Positions 34,825 to 42,696 of a stretch of DNA of 64,000 nucleotides are shown piece by piece. The stretch covers positions 1 to 64,000 of the forward strand of contig NZ_JAUNUG010000003.1 in NCBI RefSeq assembly GCF_030538285.1. The letters run 5' to 3'. Under the pieces are notes generated by a model. That model searched no databases. It was not told the origin of the DNA and was given only the letters and a program-made list of their open reading frames with translations. Position 1 is the first letter of the stretch; the number at the start of each line of letters is the position of its first letter. The position numbers and the translations under genes are program-made. This DNA comes from Corynebacterium sp. (lineage in GTDB: Bacteria; Actinomycetota; Actinomycetes; Mycobacteriales; Mycobacteriaceae).

Positions 34825-35725
34825 CACCCACCTCCGACAGCCCGGGGTAGGAGGTTTGCGCGCCCTCGCTGAGGGTGGCGAACGCCCCGACCCGCGCGGC
34901 GTGCTCCGCGGCGGCGATAAGATCATCCCCCGCGACGAGCCGCGCGACCAGCGCCCCGGCGAAGGCGTCCCCGGCGCCGACGGTGTCCACGGGGGTCACG
35001 CGCGGCGTCGGGATCGGGGTGCACCCGTCTCCGATCCCCACTATCGCCCCACGGGCGCCGAGGGTGAGGACGACGGAGGGGAAGCCGGCGTCGATAAGCG
35101 CGGACACGAGATCCTCCGGCTCCGCGGAGCTTATCGACGCCCCCAGCATGTCGAGGATGAGCCCCGCCTCATGCTCGTTGGCCAGCAGTGGATCGGCGCG
35201 GAGGAGCTTATCGACGTCGACCTCGATCACCGGAGCCAGATTCACAACGACCCGCCCGCGGGCCAGGTTGATGGCGGCGGCGAAACCGTCTGCCGGGATC
35301 TCACCCTGCAGGAGGACGATCCGCGCGGATTCGATGAGCGGGGCGCGTTCGGTGACGAAGACGGGGTCGACAAGCGCGTTCGCGCCGGGCACGACGACGA
35401 TGGTGTTCTCACCACCCTCGTCGACGGTGATGACGGCCAGCCCCGTGGTGCCGGGGACCGTGGCCACCGCCGAGAGGTCCACACCGGAGGAACGCAGGAT
35501 CGCCGTGGCAGGAGCGGCATAAGGGTCACTGCCGACCGCGCCGACCATGGACACCGACGCGCCCTGCAGCGCGGCGGCGACCGCCTGGTTGGCGCCTTTG
35601 CCGCCGGGGCTCACCACCCCACCCGAGCCGAGGAGGGTTTCCCCGGGCAGTGGGTGGCGGGCGACACGAACGCTCAGGTCGGCGTTAATGGAACCGACGA
35701 CGACCACATCGATGGGGTCACTCAC
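34817..35725 (-). CDS. rbsK: Ribokinase
   Basis: RbsK phosphorylates D-ribose to ribose-5-phosphate with ATP. The 302-residue PfkB-family enzyme shows VVVGSINADLSVRVARHPLPGETLLG at the start, GGKGANQAVAA (residues 38-48) and the C-terminal PfkB signature DTVGAGDAFAGALVAR (with the catalytic Asp). Three copies of the dispersed motif (35090, 35129, 35208) occur within 130 bases of this gene, the densest cluster in the window. The start overlaps the rbsB stop by 4 bases. Confidence 0.94.
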   Translation of the reverse strand: MSDPIDVVVVGSINADLSVRVARHPLPGETLLGSGGVVSPGGKGANQAVAAALQGASVSMVGAVGSDPYAAPATAILRSSGVDLSAVATVPGTTGLAVITVDEGGENTIVVVPGANALVDPVFVTERAPLIESARIVLLQGEIPADGFAAAINLARGRVVVNLAPVIEVDVDKLLRADPLLANEHEAGLILDMLGASISSAEPEDLVSALIDAGFPSVVLTLGARGAIVGIGDGCTPIPTPRVTPVDTVGAGDAFAGALVARLVAGDDLIAAAEHAARVGAFATLSEGAQTSYPGLSEVGDA

Positions 35726-36645
35726 TCGAAGTCACCGACGTTCTCGCGGGTGACGGTAACGACGTCGACCGGGACCTCCTCGTCGGGGGTCTGATCGTCG
35801 AGGATCTTCTTCGCCTGCTCAACGGCCTGGGCGCCGAGCTCACCCGGCTGCTGCGCGATGGTGGCGACCATGCGGCCGTCCTTCACCGCGGCCAGGCCGT
35901 CAGCGGTGCCGTCGAAACCGACAACCATGACATCCTCACCGGCGCGGGCACCGAGGGCCTCGAGGGCGCCGAGAGCCATCTCGTCGTTCTCCGCGAAAAT
36001 GGCCTTGACGTTGGGGTGGGCCTGCAGCAGGTTGGAGGCGACGTCGAGGCCGCGGGTGCGGTCGAAACCGGCGGTCTGGGTAGCCACGATGTTGATGTTC
36101 GGGTACGCGGCGATGCCCTCGGTGAAGCCCTGCCCGCGGTCACGGGAGGCGGAGGAACCGGCGATACCCTGCAGGACGATGACCTCGCCCTCCTCACCGA
36201 TGGCCTCCGCCAGGGCGTCCGCCGCCTGCCGGCCGCCGGCGACATTGTCCGAGGCGATGAAGGAGGCGATCTCACCACCGTTGGAGGAACGGTCGACGGC
36301 GACGACGGGGATGTCGGCGTTGTTGAGGGCCTCGACGGCGGGGACGACGGCGTCGGAATCCGTCGGGTTGACGATGACGACGTCCGCGCCCGAGCTGGCC
36401 GCATTATTGAGCTGGTTGATCTGGGTGGAGGCGTCGTCGGACGCATCCTGGATGTTGAGGTTGATGCCCAGCTCATCGGCCTTGGCCTGCGCGCCGTCGC
36501 GCAGCTGGACGAAGAACGGGTTGGTCTGGGTCGACAGTGCCAGGGTGACGGAGCCGTCACCGGCGGAGTCACGGTTACAGGCGGCCAGCCCCATGGCGAG
36601 GGAGACGGAGGCGACGATGGCGAGGGACTTGCGTGCGAGGGACAT
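35722..36645 (-). CDS. rbsB: Ribose ABC transporter substrate-binding lipoprotein
   Basis: A 307-residue periplasmic-binding-protein-like fold, type I. It has a lipoprotein signal with lipobox LAAC (cysteine about residue 23), then STQTNPFFVQLRDGAQAKADEL, VNPTDSDAVVPAVEALN and DRGQGFTEGIA, the family's ligand-binding segments. It captures ribose outside the membrane and delivers it to RbsC/RbsA. The gene lies between rbsC and rbsK in the same operon; ATG 36645 follows AAAGGACCCCTC. Confidence 0.94.
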   Translation of the reverse strand: MSLARKSLAIVASVSLAMGLAACNRDSAGDGSVTLALSTQTNPFFVQLRDGAQAKADELGINLNIQDASDDASTQINQLNNAASSGADVVIVNPTDSDAVVPAVEALNNADIPVVAVDRSSNGGEIASFIASDNVAGGRQAADALAEAIGEEGEVIVLQGIAGSSASRDRGQGFTEGIAAYPNINIVATQTAGFDRTRGLDVASNLLQAHPNVKAIFAENDEMALGALEALGARAGEDVMVVGFDGTADGLAAVKDGRMVATIAQQPGELGAQAVEQAKKILDDQTPDEEVPVDVVTVTRENVGDFE

Positions 36646-36668
36646 GAGGGGTCCTTTCAGGGGTGTGT

Positions 36669-37625
36669 TTAGGTGGTGGTCTTCTTGCGCAGCACGTCGA
36701 AGCCGACGGCCAGGGCGATGACGAGGCCGATGACAATCTGCTGCCAGAAGGAGGAGACGTTGAGAAGGTTGAGGCCGTTACGGATGACGGCCAGCAGGAT
36801 GGCTCCGATAAGTGTGCCGGTCGCCTTGCCGGTACCACCCGCCAGGGAGGCACCGCCGATGACGACGGCCGCGATGGCGTCCAGCTCATAACCGACGCCG
36901 GCCTGCGGCTGCGCCGAGGAGAGGCGACCGGCCATGACCAGGCCGGCGAGCCCGGCGAACAGGCCCGACAGGGCGTAGACGGTGACCAGGATCTTCTTCA
37001 CCGGCAGGCCGGAGAGGCGGGCGGCCTCCACGTTGCCGCCGATGGCGTACATCGACCGGCCCAGCACCGTGCGGGAGAGGATGAACCAGCACACGAAACC
37101 GGCGATGACCATCATGACGATGGGGATCGGGATGCCCGCGACCGTGCGGCCCAGCCAGTTGACGGTCGGGGCGGTGGCCATGGGGGAGCCCTGCGAGATG
37201 ACTAGGGTGGCGCCGCGGGCGATGGACATCATCGCCAGGGTGGCGATGAACGCCGGCAGCTTGCCGTAGGCCGTGGCGATGCCGCTGATGGCACCGGCCA
37301 GCAGGCCCGTGAGCAGGCCGGCGATGAGGGTGAGCCAACCCGGCAACCCGGCGTCCACCCAGAACCAGGCGGACACCATCGCGCCGAGCGCGGCGACCGC
37401 GCCGACCGACAGGTCGATGCCGGCGGTGACGATGACGAAGGTCATGCCGAACGCCAGGATCGCCACGGTCGCGGCCTGGATGCCGATGTTGAGGACATTA
37501 TTGACGGTGAGGAAGTGCGGGGTGGCGATGAACAGGGCGATGCACAGGACGACGAGGCCCACCAGGGCGCCGTTGTTCATCACCCAGTTGAGCACCTTCT
37601 GCCCGGAGGAAGTGGCGGTGGTCAT
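36669..37625 (-). CDS. rbsC: Ribose ABC transporter permease
   Basis: A 318-residue membrane component with about eight to ten helices. GIDLSVGAVAALGAMVSAW, GSPMATAPTVNWLGRTVAGIPI and the C-terminal AAVVIGGASLAGGTGKATGTLIGAILLAVIRNGLNLL are typical of RbsC/AraH-type permeases. Both the domain and partner genes are as expected for a ribose importer. The ATG overlaps the rbsA stop by 4 bases. Confidence 0.95.
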   Translation of the reverse strand: MTTATSSGQKVLNWVMNNGALVGLVVLCIALFIATPHFLTVNNVLNIGIQAATVAILAFGMTFVIVTAGIDLSVGAVAALGAMVSAWFWVDAGLPGWLTLIAGLLTGLLAGAISGIATAYGKLPAFIATLAMMSIARGATLVISQGSPMATAPTVNWLGRTVAGIPIPIVMMVIAGFVCWFILSRTVLGRSMYAIGGNVEAARLSGLPVKKILVTVYALSGLFAGLAGLVMAGRLSSAQPQAGVGYELDAIAAVVIGGASLAGGTGKATGTLIGAILLAVIRNGLNLLNVSSFWQQIVIGLVIALAVGFDVLRKKTTT

Positions 37626-39154
37626 CGGTTCTCCTTCTCAAGGTGGTCGAGTGCCTCGGAGGTGAGGGCGTCGTCGATCTGCGAGACCGCGAGCGCCATC
37701 ACCTCGTCCTGGGTGGCGGTGTTGGGTAGTTCGCCGGCGAGACGTCCGCCGGACATGACGAGCACGCGGTCGGACATACCGAGTACCTCGGGAAGCTCGC
37801 TGGAGACCATGAGGACGGCTCCGCCGGCGGCGGTGAGCTCATTGATGATGTTGTAGATCTCCACCTTGGCGCCGACATCGACGCCGCGGGTGGGCTCGTC
37901 GAGAAGCAGCACCCGGGAGCCGGCCAGTACCCAGCGGCCGAAGACGGCCTTTTGCTGGTTGCCGCCGGAGAGGTTGCGGATCTCCTGGTCCAGGCCCGCC
38001 ATCCGGATGCGCAGCTTCTCGGCCACCTCGGCGGAGCGACGCTTCTGGCCGCTGCGGTCCGCGAGGCCGAACTTCGCGGTGGAGCGGAGGGTGGCGAGGC
38101 CGAGGTTCTCCTCGACGCTGGCCCCGAGGACCAGGCCCTGGGCCTTGCGGTCCTCGGGCACGTGGCCGACGCCGCGGCGGATGGCCTCGGCGATGTCGTT
38201 GTGGCGCAGGTCCTTGCCCTCGATGCGGACGGTGCCGGAGTCGATGGGGTCGGCGCCCGCGATGGCACGGACCACCTCGGTGCGTCCGGCACCGACCAGC
38301 CCGGCGACACCGACGACCTCACCGGCGCGGACCTGGAAGGAGACATCCTGGAAGCGGCCGGCGGCGGTGAGGGAATCGACGTCGAGAAGCACGTCCCCGA
38401 TATCGGGGACCACGCGGGGAAACTGATCGTCGATGTCGCGGCCGACCATGAGGCGGACGAGCTCTTCCTCGGGGGTATCGGCGGGGACCTCGGCGACGAA
38501 CTCGCCGTCGCGCAAGACCGAGACGGTGTCGGCGATGCGCGCGATCTCGTCGAGGTGGTGGGAGATGAAGACCATGCCCACACCCTTGTCCTTGAGATCG
38601 TCGACGACGCTGAAGAGCTGATCGATCTCGTGTCCGGTCAGCGCCGCGGTGGGCTCGTCGAGGATGAGCATGCGGGCGTCCATGGACAGCGCCTTCGCGA
38701 TCTCCACGAGCTGCTGCCGCGCGATGCCGAGCTCCCCGACGGGGGTGTCCAGGTCGACGTTGACGCCGATGATGTCGAGCGCGGCCTGTGCGCGACGTCG
38801 CAGCTCCCGGTAGTTGACCAGGCCGAACTTCTCGGGGGTGCGACCGAGCATGACGTTCTCGGCGACGGACATGGTGGGCACCAGGTTGAGTTCCTGGTGG
38901 ATGGTGGCGATGCCGAGGGCCTCGGCGGCCTTAGTGGTGGGCAGGGTCGTGGGCTGGCCGTCGATGATGATCGTGCCGGAGTCTGGTTGGTAGACGCCCG
39001 ACATCATCTTGATCAGCGTGGACTTGCCCGCGCCGTTCTCGCCGAGCAGGGCAGTGACCTGGCCCGGGCGTATGGAGATGCTGACCTGGTCGATGACGTT
39101 GACGGGGCCGAAGGACTTGGAGACCTTGTCCAGTGTCAGCAGTGCTTGAGTCAC
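37622..39154 (-). CDS. rbsA: Ribose ABC transporter ATPase with two nucleotide-binding domains
   Basis: A 510-residue duplicated ATPase. The first domain has GENGAGKSTLIK (Walker A, about residue 38), LGIARQQLVEIAKAL as signature region and MLILDEPTAAL. The second has the divergent P-loop GLVGAGRTEVVR and the signature LSGGNQQKAVFGRWV, followed by LLLDEPTRGVDVGA. Such asymmetry is normal for sugar-importer ATPases of this type. Its start overlaps the rbsR stop by 4 bases. Confidence 0.95.
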   Translation of the reverse strand: MTQALLTLDKVSKSFGPVNVIDQVSISIRPGQVTALLGENGAGKSTLIKMMSGVYQPDSGTIIIDGQPTTLPTTKAAEALGIATIHQELNLVPTMSVAENVMLGRTPEKFGLVNYRELRRRAQAALDIIGVNVDLDTPVGELGIARQQLVEIAKALSMDARMLILDEPTAALTGHEIDQLFSVVDDLKDKGVGMVFISHHLDEIARIADTVSVLRDGEFVAEVPADTPEEELVRLMVGRDIDDQFPRVVPDIGDVLLDVDSLTAAGRFQDVSFQVRAGEVVGVAGLVGAGRTEVVRAIAGADPIDSGTVRIEGKDLRHNDIAEAIRRGVGHVPEDRKAQGLVLGASVEENLGLATLRSTAKFGLADRSGQKRRSAEVAEKLRIRMAGLDQEIRNLSGGNQQKAVFGRWVLAGSRVLLLDEPTRGVDVGAKVEIYNIINELTAAGGAVLMVSSELPEVLGMSDRVLVMSGGRLAGELPNTATQDEVMALAVSQIDDALTSEALDHLEKENR

Positions 39155-40149
39155 TTGTGTTGCCTCCTTCGGGTGAAATCGCTGGATGGGCGGATGATGA
39201 GGGTGGTGGGGGTGGCCGTGGTAGGTGGTGGTGAAGTCCCGGACATGAGGTCGATGAGCAGACGCAGTGCCCGGGTGCCCAGGTCGGCGACGTTCTGGTC
39301 GATGACCGTGACGGGGGAGGACTGCAGGCGCATGGTGGAGTTGTCGTCGAAACCGATGAGCGCTAGGTCGTCGCCGATGTCGATCTGCCGTGCGTGGCAG
39401 GCCTCCAGGGCGCCGACCGACATCATGGAATCGCCGGCGATGATCGCCTCGACTCCGCGGTCGAGGAGGTCGAGGGTGCCCTGGTGTCCTTCCGCCCGGT
39501 CGAATCCGCCGTGGTAGATCTCCCGCTTATCGACGCCCCGCCTCCCGCACGCCTCCTCGAAAGCAGCGAGTCGGCCCACGCCCGTGGATGTGGTCATGGG
39601 CCCGGAGAGGTAGCCGATGTAGTGGTGGCCGCGCTCCAGGAGGTGGGCGACGGCGGCGTCGATCCCCGGGCGGGGATCGGAGGCGACGGTGGGCAGGCCG
39701 GTGTCGGGAAGCTCGCGGTCGACGAGGACGACCGGCATGGTGAGGCGGGTGAAGGCCGCGTCGGATCCGGTGTAGGGGACCGCGAGAATGCCGTCGACCT
39801 GCTGTGCTGCCAGGGTGCCCAGGGAGGTGGCGAGCTGTGCGGGGTCCTCCGCAGTGGAGGAGATGATGGTGGACAGCCCGTGGCGGGAGGCCTCCTGCTG
39901 GATGACGTGGGCCATCGAGGCGAAGAAGGGGTTGACCAGGCTGGGGACGGTCAGGCCGATGATGTTGGTGCGGGAGCTGCGCAGGGCGCGGGCCTGGGCG
40001 TTCGGCTGATAGTTGAGGTCGGCGGCGCAAGTGCGGACGCGGTCCCGGGTGGCCTGGGTGATGGCGGGATTATCGGCCAGGGCGCGGGAGGCGGTGGACA
40101 CGGAGACTCCCGCGGCAGCGGCGACATCCTTCAGCGTGACACGTGCCAT
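39151..40149 (-). CDS. rbsR: LacI-family repressor of the ribose operon
   Basis: A 332-residue LacI/GalR regulator. Residues 1-55 carry the helix-turn-helix and hinge: VTLKDVAAAAGVSVSTASRAL, then RALRSSRTNIIGL. The remaining part is the periplasmic-binding-protein-like sensor domain, which would bind ribose or ribose-5-phosphate. It is the first gene of the operon, so it is probably autoregulated by the operator at 40168-40181. ATG 40149 follows AAGGAG. The motif copy at 39525 reads GVDKREI in the sensor domain. Confidence 0.92.
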   Translation of the reverse strand: MARVTLKDVAAAAGVSVSTASRALADNPAITQATRDRVRTCAADLNYQPNAQARALRSSRTNIIGLTVPSLVNPFFASMAHVIQQEASRHGLSTIISSTAEDPAQLATSLGTLAAQQVDGILAVPYTGSDAAFTRLTMPVVLVDRELPDTGLPTVASDPRPGIDAAVAHLLERGHHYIGYLSGPMTTSTGVGRLAAFEEACGRRGVDKREIYHGGFDRAEGHQGTLDLLDRGVEAIIAGDSMMSVGALEACHARQIDIGDDLALIGFDDNSTMRLQSSPVTVIDQNVADLGTRALRLLIDLMSGTSPPPTTATPTTLIIRPSSDFTRRRQHK

Positions 40150-40167
40150 CGGTGACTCCTTCCTGCG

Positions 40168-40181
40168 TGCAATCGTTTGCA
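40168..40181 (-). promoter_or_regulatory. LacI-type operator of the rbs operon
   Basis: TGCAATCGTTTGCA is a near-palindrome with central CG, the typical form bound by LacI/GalR proteins. It lies between the promoter at 40197-40226 and the rbsR start, where a bound repressor would block transcription. Confidence 0.75.
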
Positions 40182-40196
40182 TTACCTTTTCCCATG

Positions 40197-40226
40197 ACAC
40201 TAATGCGCCATGGGTGGGGCCGTCAA
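40197..40226 (-). promoter_or_regulatory. Promoter of the rbs operon
   Basis: On the minus strand TTGACG (40221-40226) and TAGTGT (40197-40202) are separated by 18 bases. The operator lies 16 bases downstream of the -10. This fits a repressed promoter for all six rbs genes. Confidence 0.55.
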
Positions 40227-40315
40227 GTGGTTCAGGTCACAGAGTGATTTCGGTTGTGTCGGGGTACACGCGGGTCGACATGCTGCTTGGGGCTCGCGCC
40301 GGTACCGTCGAGGGC

Positions 40316-40789
40316 ATGCTCATCGCTGAATGGATCGCCGCGGAGATCGACGCTGGCCGCACCGCCCTGCAGCCCATGCTCGATTCCACGCCTTTCGACC
40401 GGGCCGCCGTCCGCACCGTCGCCGCTTCCGGGGATTTCCAGATCATCGACGGCCACGTCCGCCGCTCCTCCGTGCCCAGCCCAGGCACCTGGTTCCCCGA
40501 CCGCGAACCCACCCTGGTCCGGTCCTGGTCCCTGCCCGTGGTGGTCACCGAAGACATGCTTGCCGACGCCGCCGTCCCCCTCCCCCTCGCCATCGGCTCA
40601 CTCGTCCAGGTGTACCGACACGGGCACCGCTCCTTCGATTCCCGTCTCGGCCCGCAGGCCATCATGATGGATGACACGGAACTGCGTACTGGTTCCATTG
40701 CCCGCTTCCTCCGCGAGCTTGACGCCGCCCCCGGCGATACTGTCCACCTCCGCTTCGACACGAACGGGAGCTTCGACGTCTCCCTCTAA
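40316..40789 (+). CDS. Hypothetical protein, 157 residues
   Basis: I do not recognise this protein. It has no signal or membrane segment. It holds GTWFPDREPTLVRSWSLPVVV and a C-terminal DTVHLRFDTNGSFDVSL which looks like beta strands. ATG 40316 is taken as start with low certainty; ATG 40280 is in frame and the ribosome-binding site is poor for both. Its stop is 3 bases before the thpR-type gene, so the two are probably co-transcribed. Confidence 0.6.
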   Translation: MLIAEWIAAEIDAGRTALQPMLDSTPFDRAAVRTVAASGDFQIIDGHVRRSSVPSPGTWFPDREPTLVRSWSLPVVVTEDMLADAAVPLPLAIGSLVQVYRHGHRSFDSRLGPQAIMMDDTELRTGSIARFLRELDAAPGDTVHLRFDTNGSFDVSL

Positions 40790-40792
40790 ACA

Positions 40793-41317
40793 ATGAAACG
40801 ACTCTTCTCCGCACTGCTCATCTCGCCCGCGGCCCGCGAGCACCTGATCCGGGCCCTGCGCCCCATCCGGGAAGCTCATCCCCGCATCCGCTGGACCGAC
40901 CCGGACAACTGGCACATCACGCTGTCCTTCTATGGGCAGATGCCTAACGACCACTCCGACCTACTCGATCATCTCGCTCAGGCGGCAGCAGCCTCTGGCC
41001 CGTTATCGCTGCGACTCCACGGCGCAGGGTCCTTTGGCCACCGCGTCCTCTGGATGGGTGTAGGCGGTGATGTCCGCCCATTGAAAGCTCTCATGGCAGA
41101 TACGACAATCGAGGATGAGGTCCTCCCACAGAAACCGCACCTGACGATCGCGCGCTCGCAGGAACGTTGGATCATCGGGGACCTGGTGCATGCGCTGCTG
41201 GTGTATGACGGGCCAATGTTTGTGTGCGACGAGCTTGCCCTCATGGAATCAACCCTGGGTGAGGGACGTTCGGGAGGCCCCAGGTACGAGATCCTGGAGC
41301 GGGTGCGCCTGGGCTAG
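40793..41317 (+). CDS. thpR: RNA 2',3'-cyclic phosphodiesterase (2H / 2'-5' RNA ligase family)
   Basis: A 174-residue enzyme of the 2H phosphoesterase family. It has the two catalytic HxT motifs, WHITLSFYG (about residues 41-49) and PHLTIARS (about 115-122), spaced as in ThpR. It opens 2',3'-cyclic phosphates on RNA; the cellular substrate is not known. Its stop overlaps the end of the converging HNH nuclease gene by 4 bases. Confidence 0.85.
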   Translation: MKRLFSALLISPAAREHLIRALRPIREAHPRIRWTDPDNWHITLSFYGQMPNDHSDLLDHLAQAAAASGPLSLRLHGAGSFGHRVLWMGVGGDVRPLKALMADTTIEDEVLPQKPHLTIARSQERWIIGDLVHALLVYDGPMFVCDELALMESTLGEGRSGGPRYEILERVRLG

Positions 41318-42621
41318 AAGGGTGGGGGTGGATCGTCTTCCGGTGGGGAGGCAATGTGGTCCACCCGATCCTCGAACTGCCGCCGCTCCTGAGACTTCTC
41401 CCTGGCGTGGGACTTGTGGTTGGTCATGCGCTGGCCCACTGTCTGCAACCACCGCCGCTGCTTGTGGGCAAGCGGGCCGCTTGGTTCGGAGAGAACCCAG
41501 TGGCCATCCTCGTAGAGGAGATACTTCTCCCTGGTAACCGGGTCGATGATGTAGATCATCCGACCATCTGACTTCACATTGTGATGTGTCTGGTCGAAGG
41601 CCGCGAGGTTTGCGGCCGTGGTCGGCCCACCCTGGTCGTGGGGGATGCGGTGCTCCATCTGAGTGCGGTGGCCGGGGGTGTCACACCCGGCTTCGCAGCA
41701 GGTGCCGTCCCATCCGATGACCACGGCGCGGATATCATCCGGCGTGGCGTAGCCGGCGTGCATCTTGTCGTAGAGCTCGTCCATGTCCTGGATCTTGCTG
41801 GCACGCCTCACAAGGTCATCGGTCATGGAGGGGTTGATGTAGCCCACGCCGGACATCCACCCCGGCGCATTCGGGATGTCGTACGCCCGGTAGATGTTCA
41901 AGGTGATGTTGGTGGCTCCCTCGCCGCGGATCAGCGCCTTCAATGCTTCCACCTGGCTCACGTTGTGGGCGGCGGCGTACTTGCGCACCCGCTCATCGAT
42001 TTCCAGGCCAGAGACCCCGTCCACCTCCAGGTTGAGGTAAGCGCGGTCCCCGTCGAAGCCGACCTCCAGGTGATCCTTCGGGTCGGGGAGCGGATCATCT
42101 TCCGTTGAGACCGAGGTGTCGAAGGTCTGGATGATGGCGTTGAGGTGCTTGGAGATCTGGTGGGCGGTGGGCAGGTTCTGGTTGGCCTTGGTGGGGGTGA
42201 GGAAGGTGGTGATCTCCTCGTCGATGATCTCCATGTGCTCGACAACGGAATCATCGATCTTGTTCAGGACCCCATCGATAGCCTTAAGGCGGTTGAGATC
42301 GAGGTGGAAATGATGCTCCTGGACAGCCATCAACTTAGGCAGCTGCCGTAGGCGCCGATGCGCGAAGATCGCGGAGGTGATGGCGCCATCGCCGAGTCCG
42401 GTGGCCTTGCGCATGCGGGCGAGGACGAGGCGGAAGTCAGCGTCATCCTCCGGCAGCTCCTCCTGCCACATGGAGTAGTCCTCCCGCCGTGCACGGGTAC
42501 CGCGCACAGCCACCGGATCCTGTCGGTTGGACACGGAGTAGTAGGCCTTGGGGTGTAACAGATTCTCCAGCTCGCCCTGCAGCGTCTTCTCCAGTGTTGA
42601 TGGAACCGTTAGCGTGAACAT
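41314..42621 (-). CDS. HNH endonuclease family protein, second copy type
   Basis: A 435-residue protein whose C-terminal third has an HNH motif: CCEAGCDTPGHRTQMEHRIPHDQGGPTTAANLAAFDQTHHNVKSD-like core (CEAGC zinc pair, EHRIPHDQGG, HHNVKSD), about residues 308-350. The N-terminal 250 residues are helical and charged and match the helical part of multi-copy corynebacterial HNH genes. It shares no close similarity along its length with the HNH gene near proA. Start ATG 42621 follows AGGGAGGGT. Its promoter resembles that of the other HNH gene. Confidence 0.8.
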   Translation of the reverse strand: MFTLTVPSTLEKTLQGELENLLHPKAYYSVSNRQDPVAVRGTRARREDYSMWQEELPEDDADFRLVLARMRKATGLGDGAITSAIFAHRRLRQLPKLMAVQEHHFHLDLNRLKAIDGVLNKIDDSVVEHMEIIDEEITTFLTPTKANQNLPTAHQISKHLNAIIQTFDTSVSTEDDPLPDPKDHLEVGFDGDRAYLNLEVDGVSGLEIDERVRKYAAAHNVSQVEALKALIRGEGATNITLNIYRAYDIPNAPGWMSGVGYINPSMTDDLVRRASKIQDMDELYDKMHAGYATPDDIRAVVIGWDGTCCEAGCDTPGHRTQMEHRIPHDQGGPTTAANLAAFDQTHHNVKSDGRMIYIIDPVTREKYLLYEDGHWVLSEPSGPLAHKQRRWLQTVGQRMTNHKSHAREKSQERRQFEDRVDHIASPPEDDPPPPF

Positions 42622-42640
42622 GACCTACCCTCCCTTCGAC

Positions 42641-42684
42641 TGTGTGTTCGACCCCAGAATAGAACACATAGTCGATCCCGTCAA
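42641..42684 (-). promoter_or_regulatory. Promoter and inverted repeat upstream of the second HNH gene
   Basis: TTGACG (42679-42684) and TATTCT (42656-42661) on the minus strand are spaced 17 bases. The -10 is flanked by TGTGTT and TCGAACACAC, which form an inverted repeat (TGTGTTC...GAACACA, 42641-42668). The same words flank the -10 of the HNH gene at 3 kb. Confidence 0.6.
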
Positions 42685-42696
42685 CCCCCAATAATT

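Noticed and set aside
37898..37907. GTCGAGAAGC in rbsA, taken at first as a copy of the main motif
   Set aside because: It differs by one base and lies in the conserved LLLDEPTRG segment of the ATPase, so codon and protein constraints may explain it; reported only as part of the separate variant.
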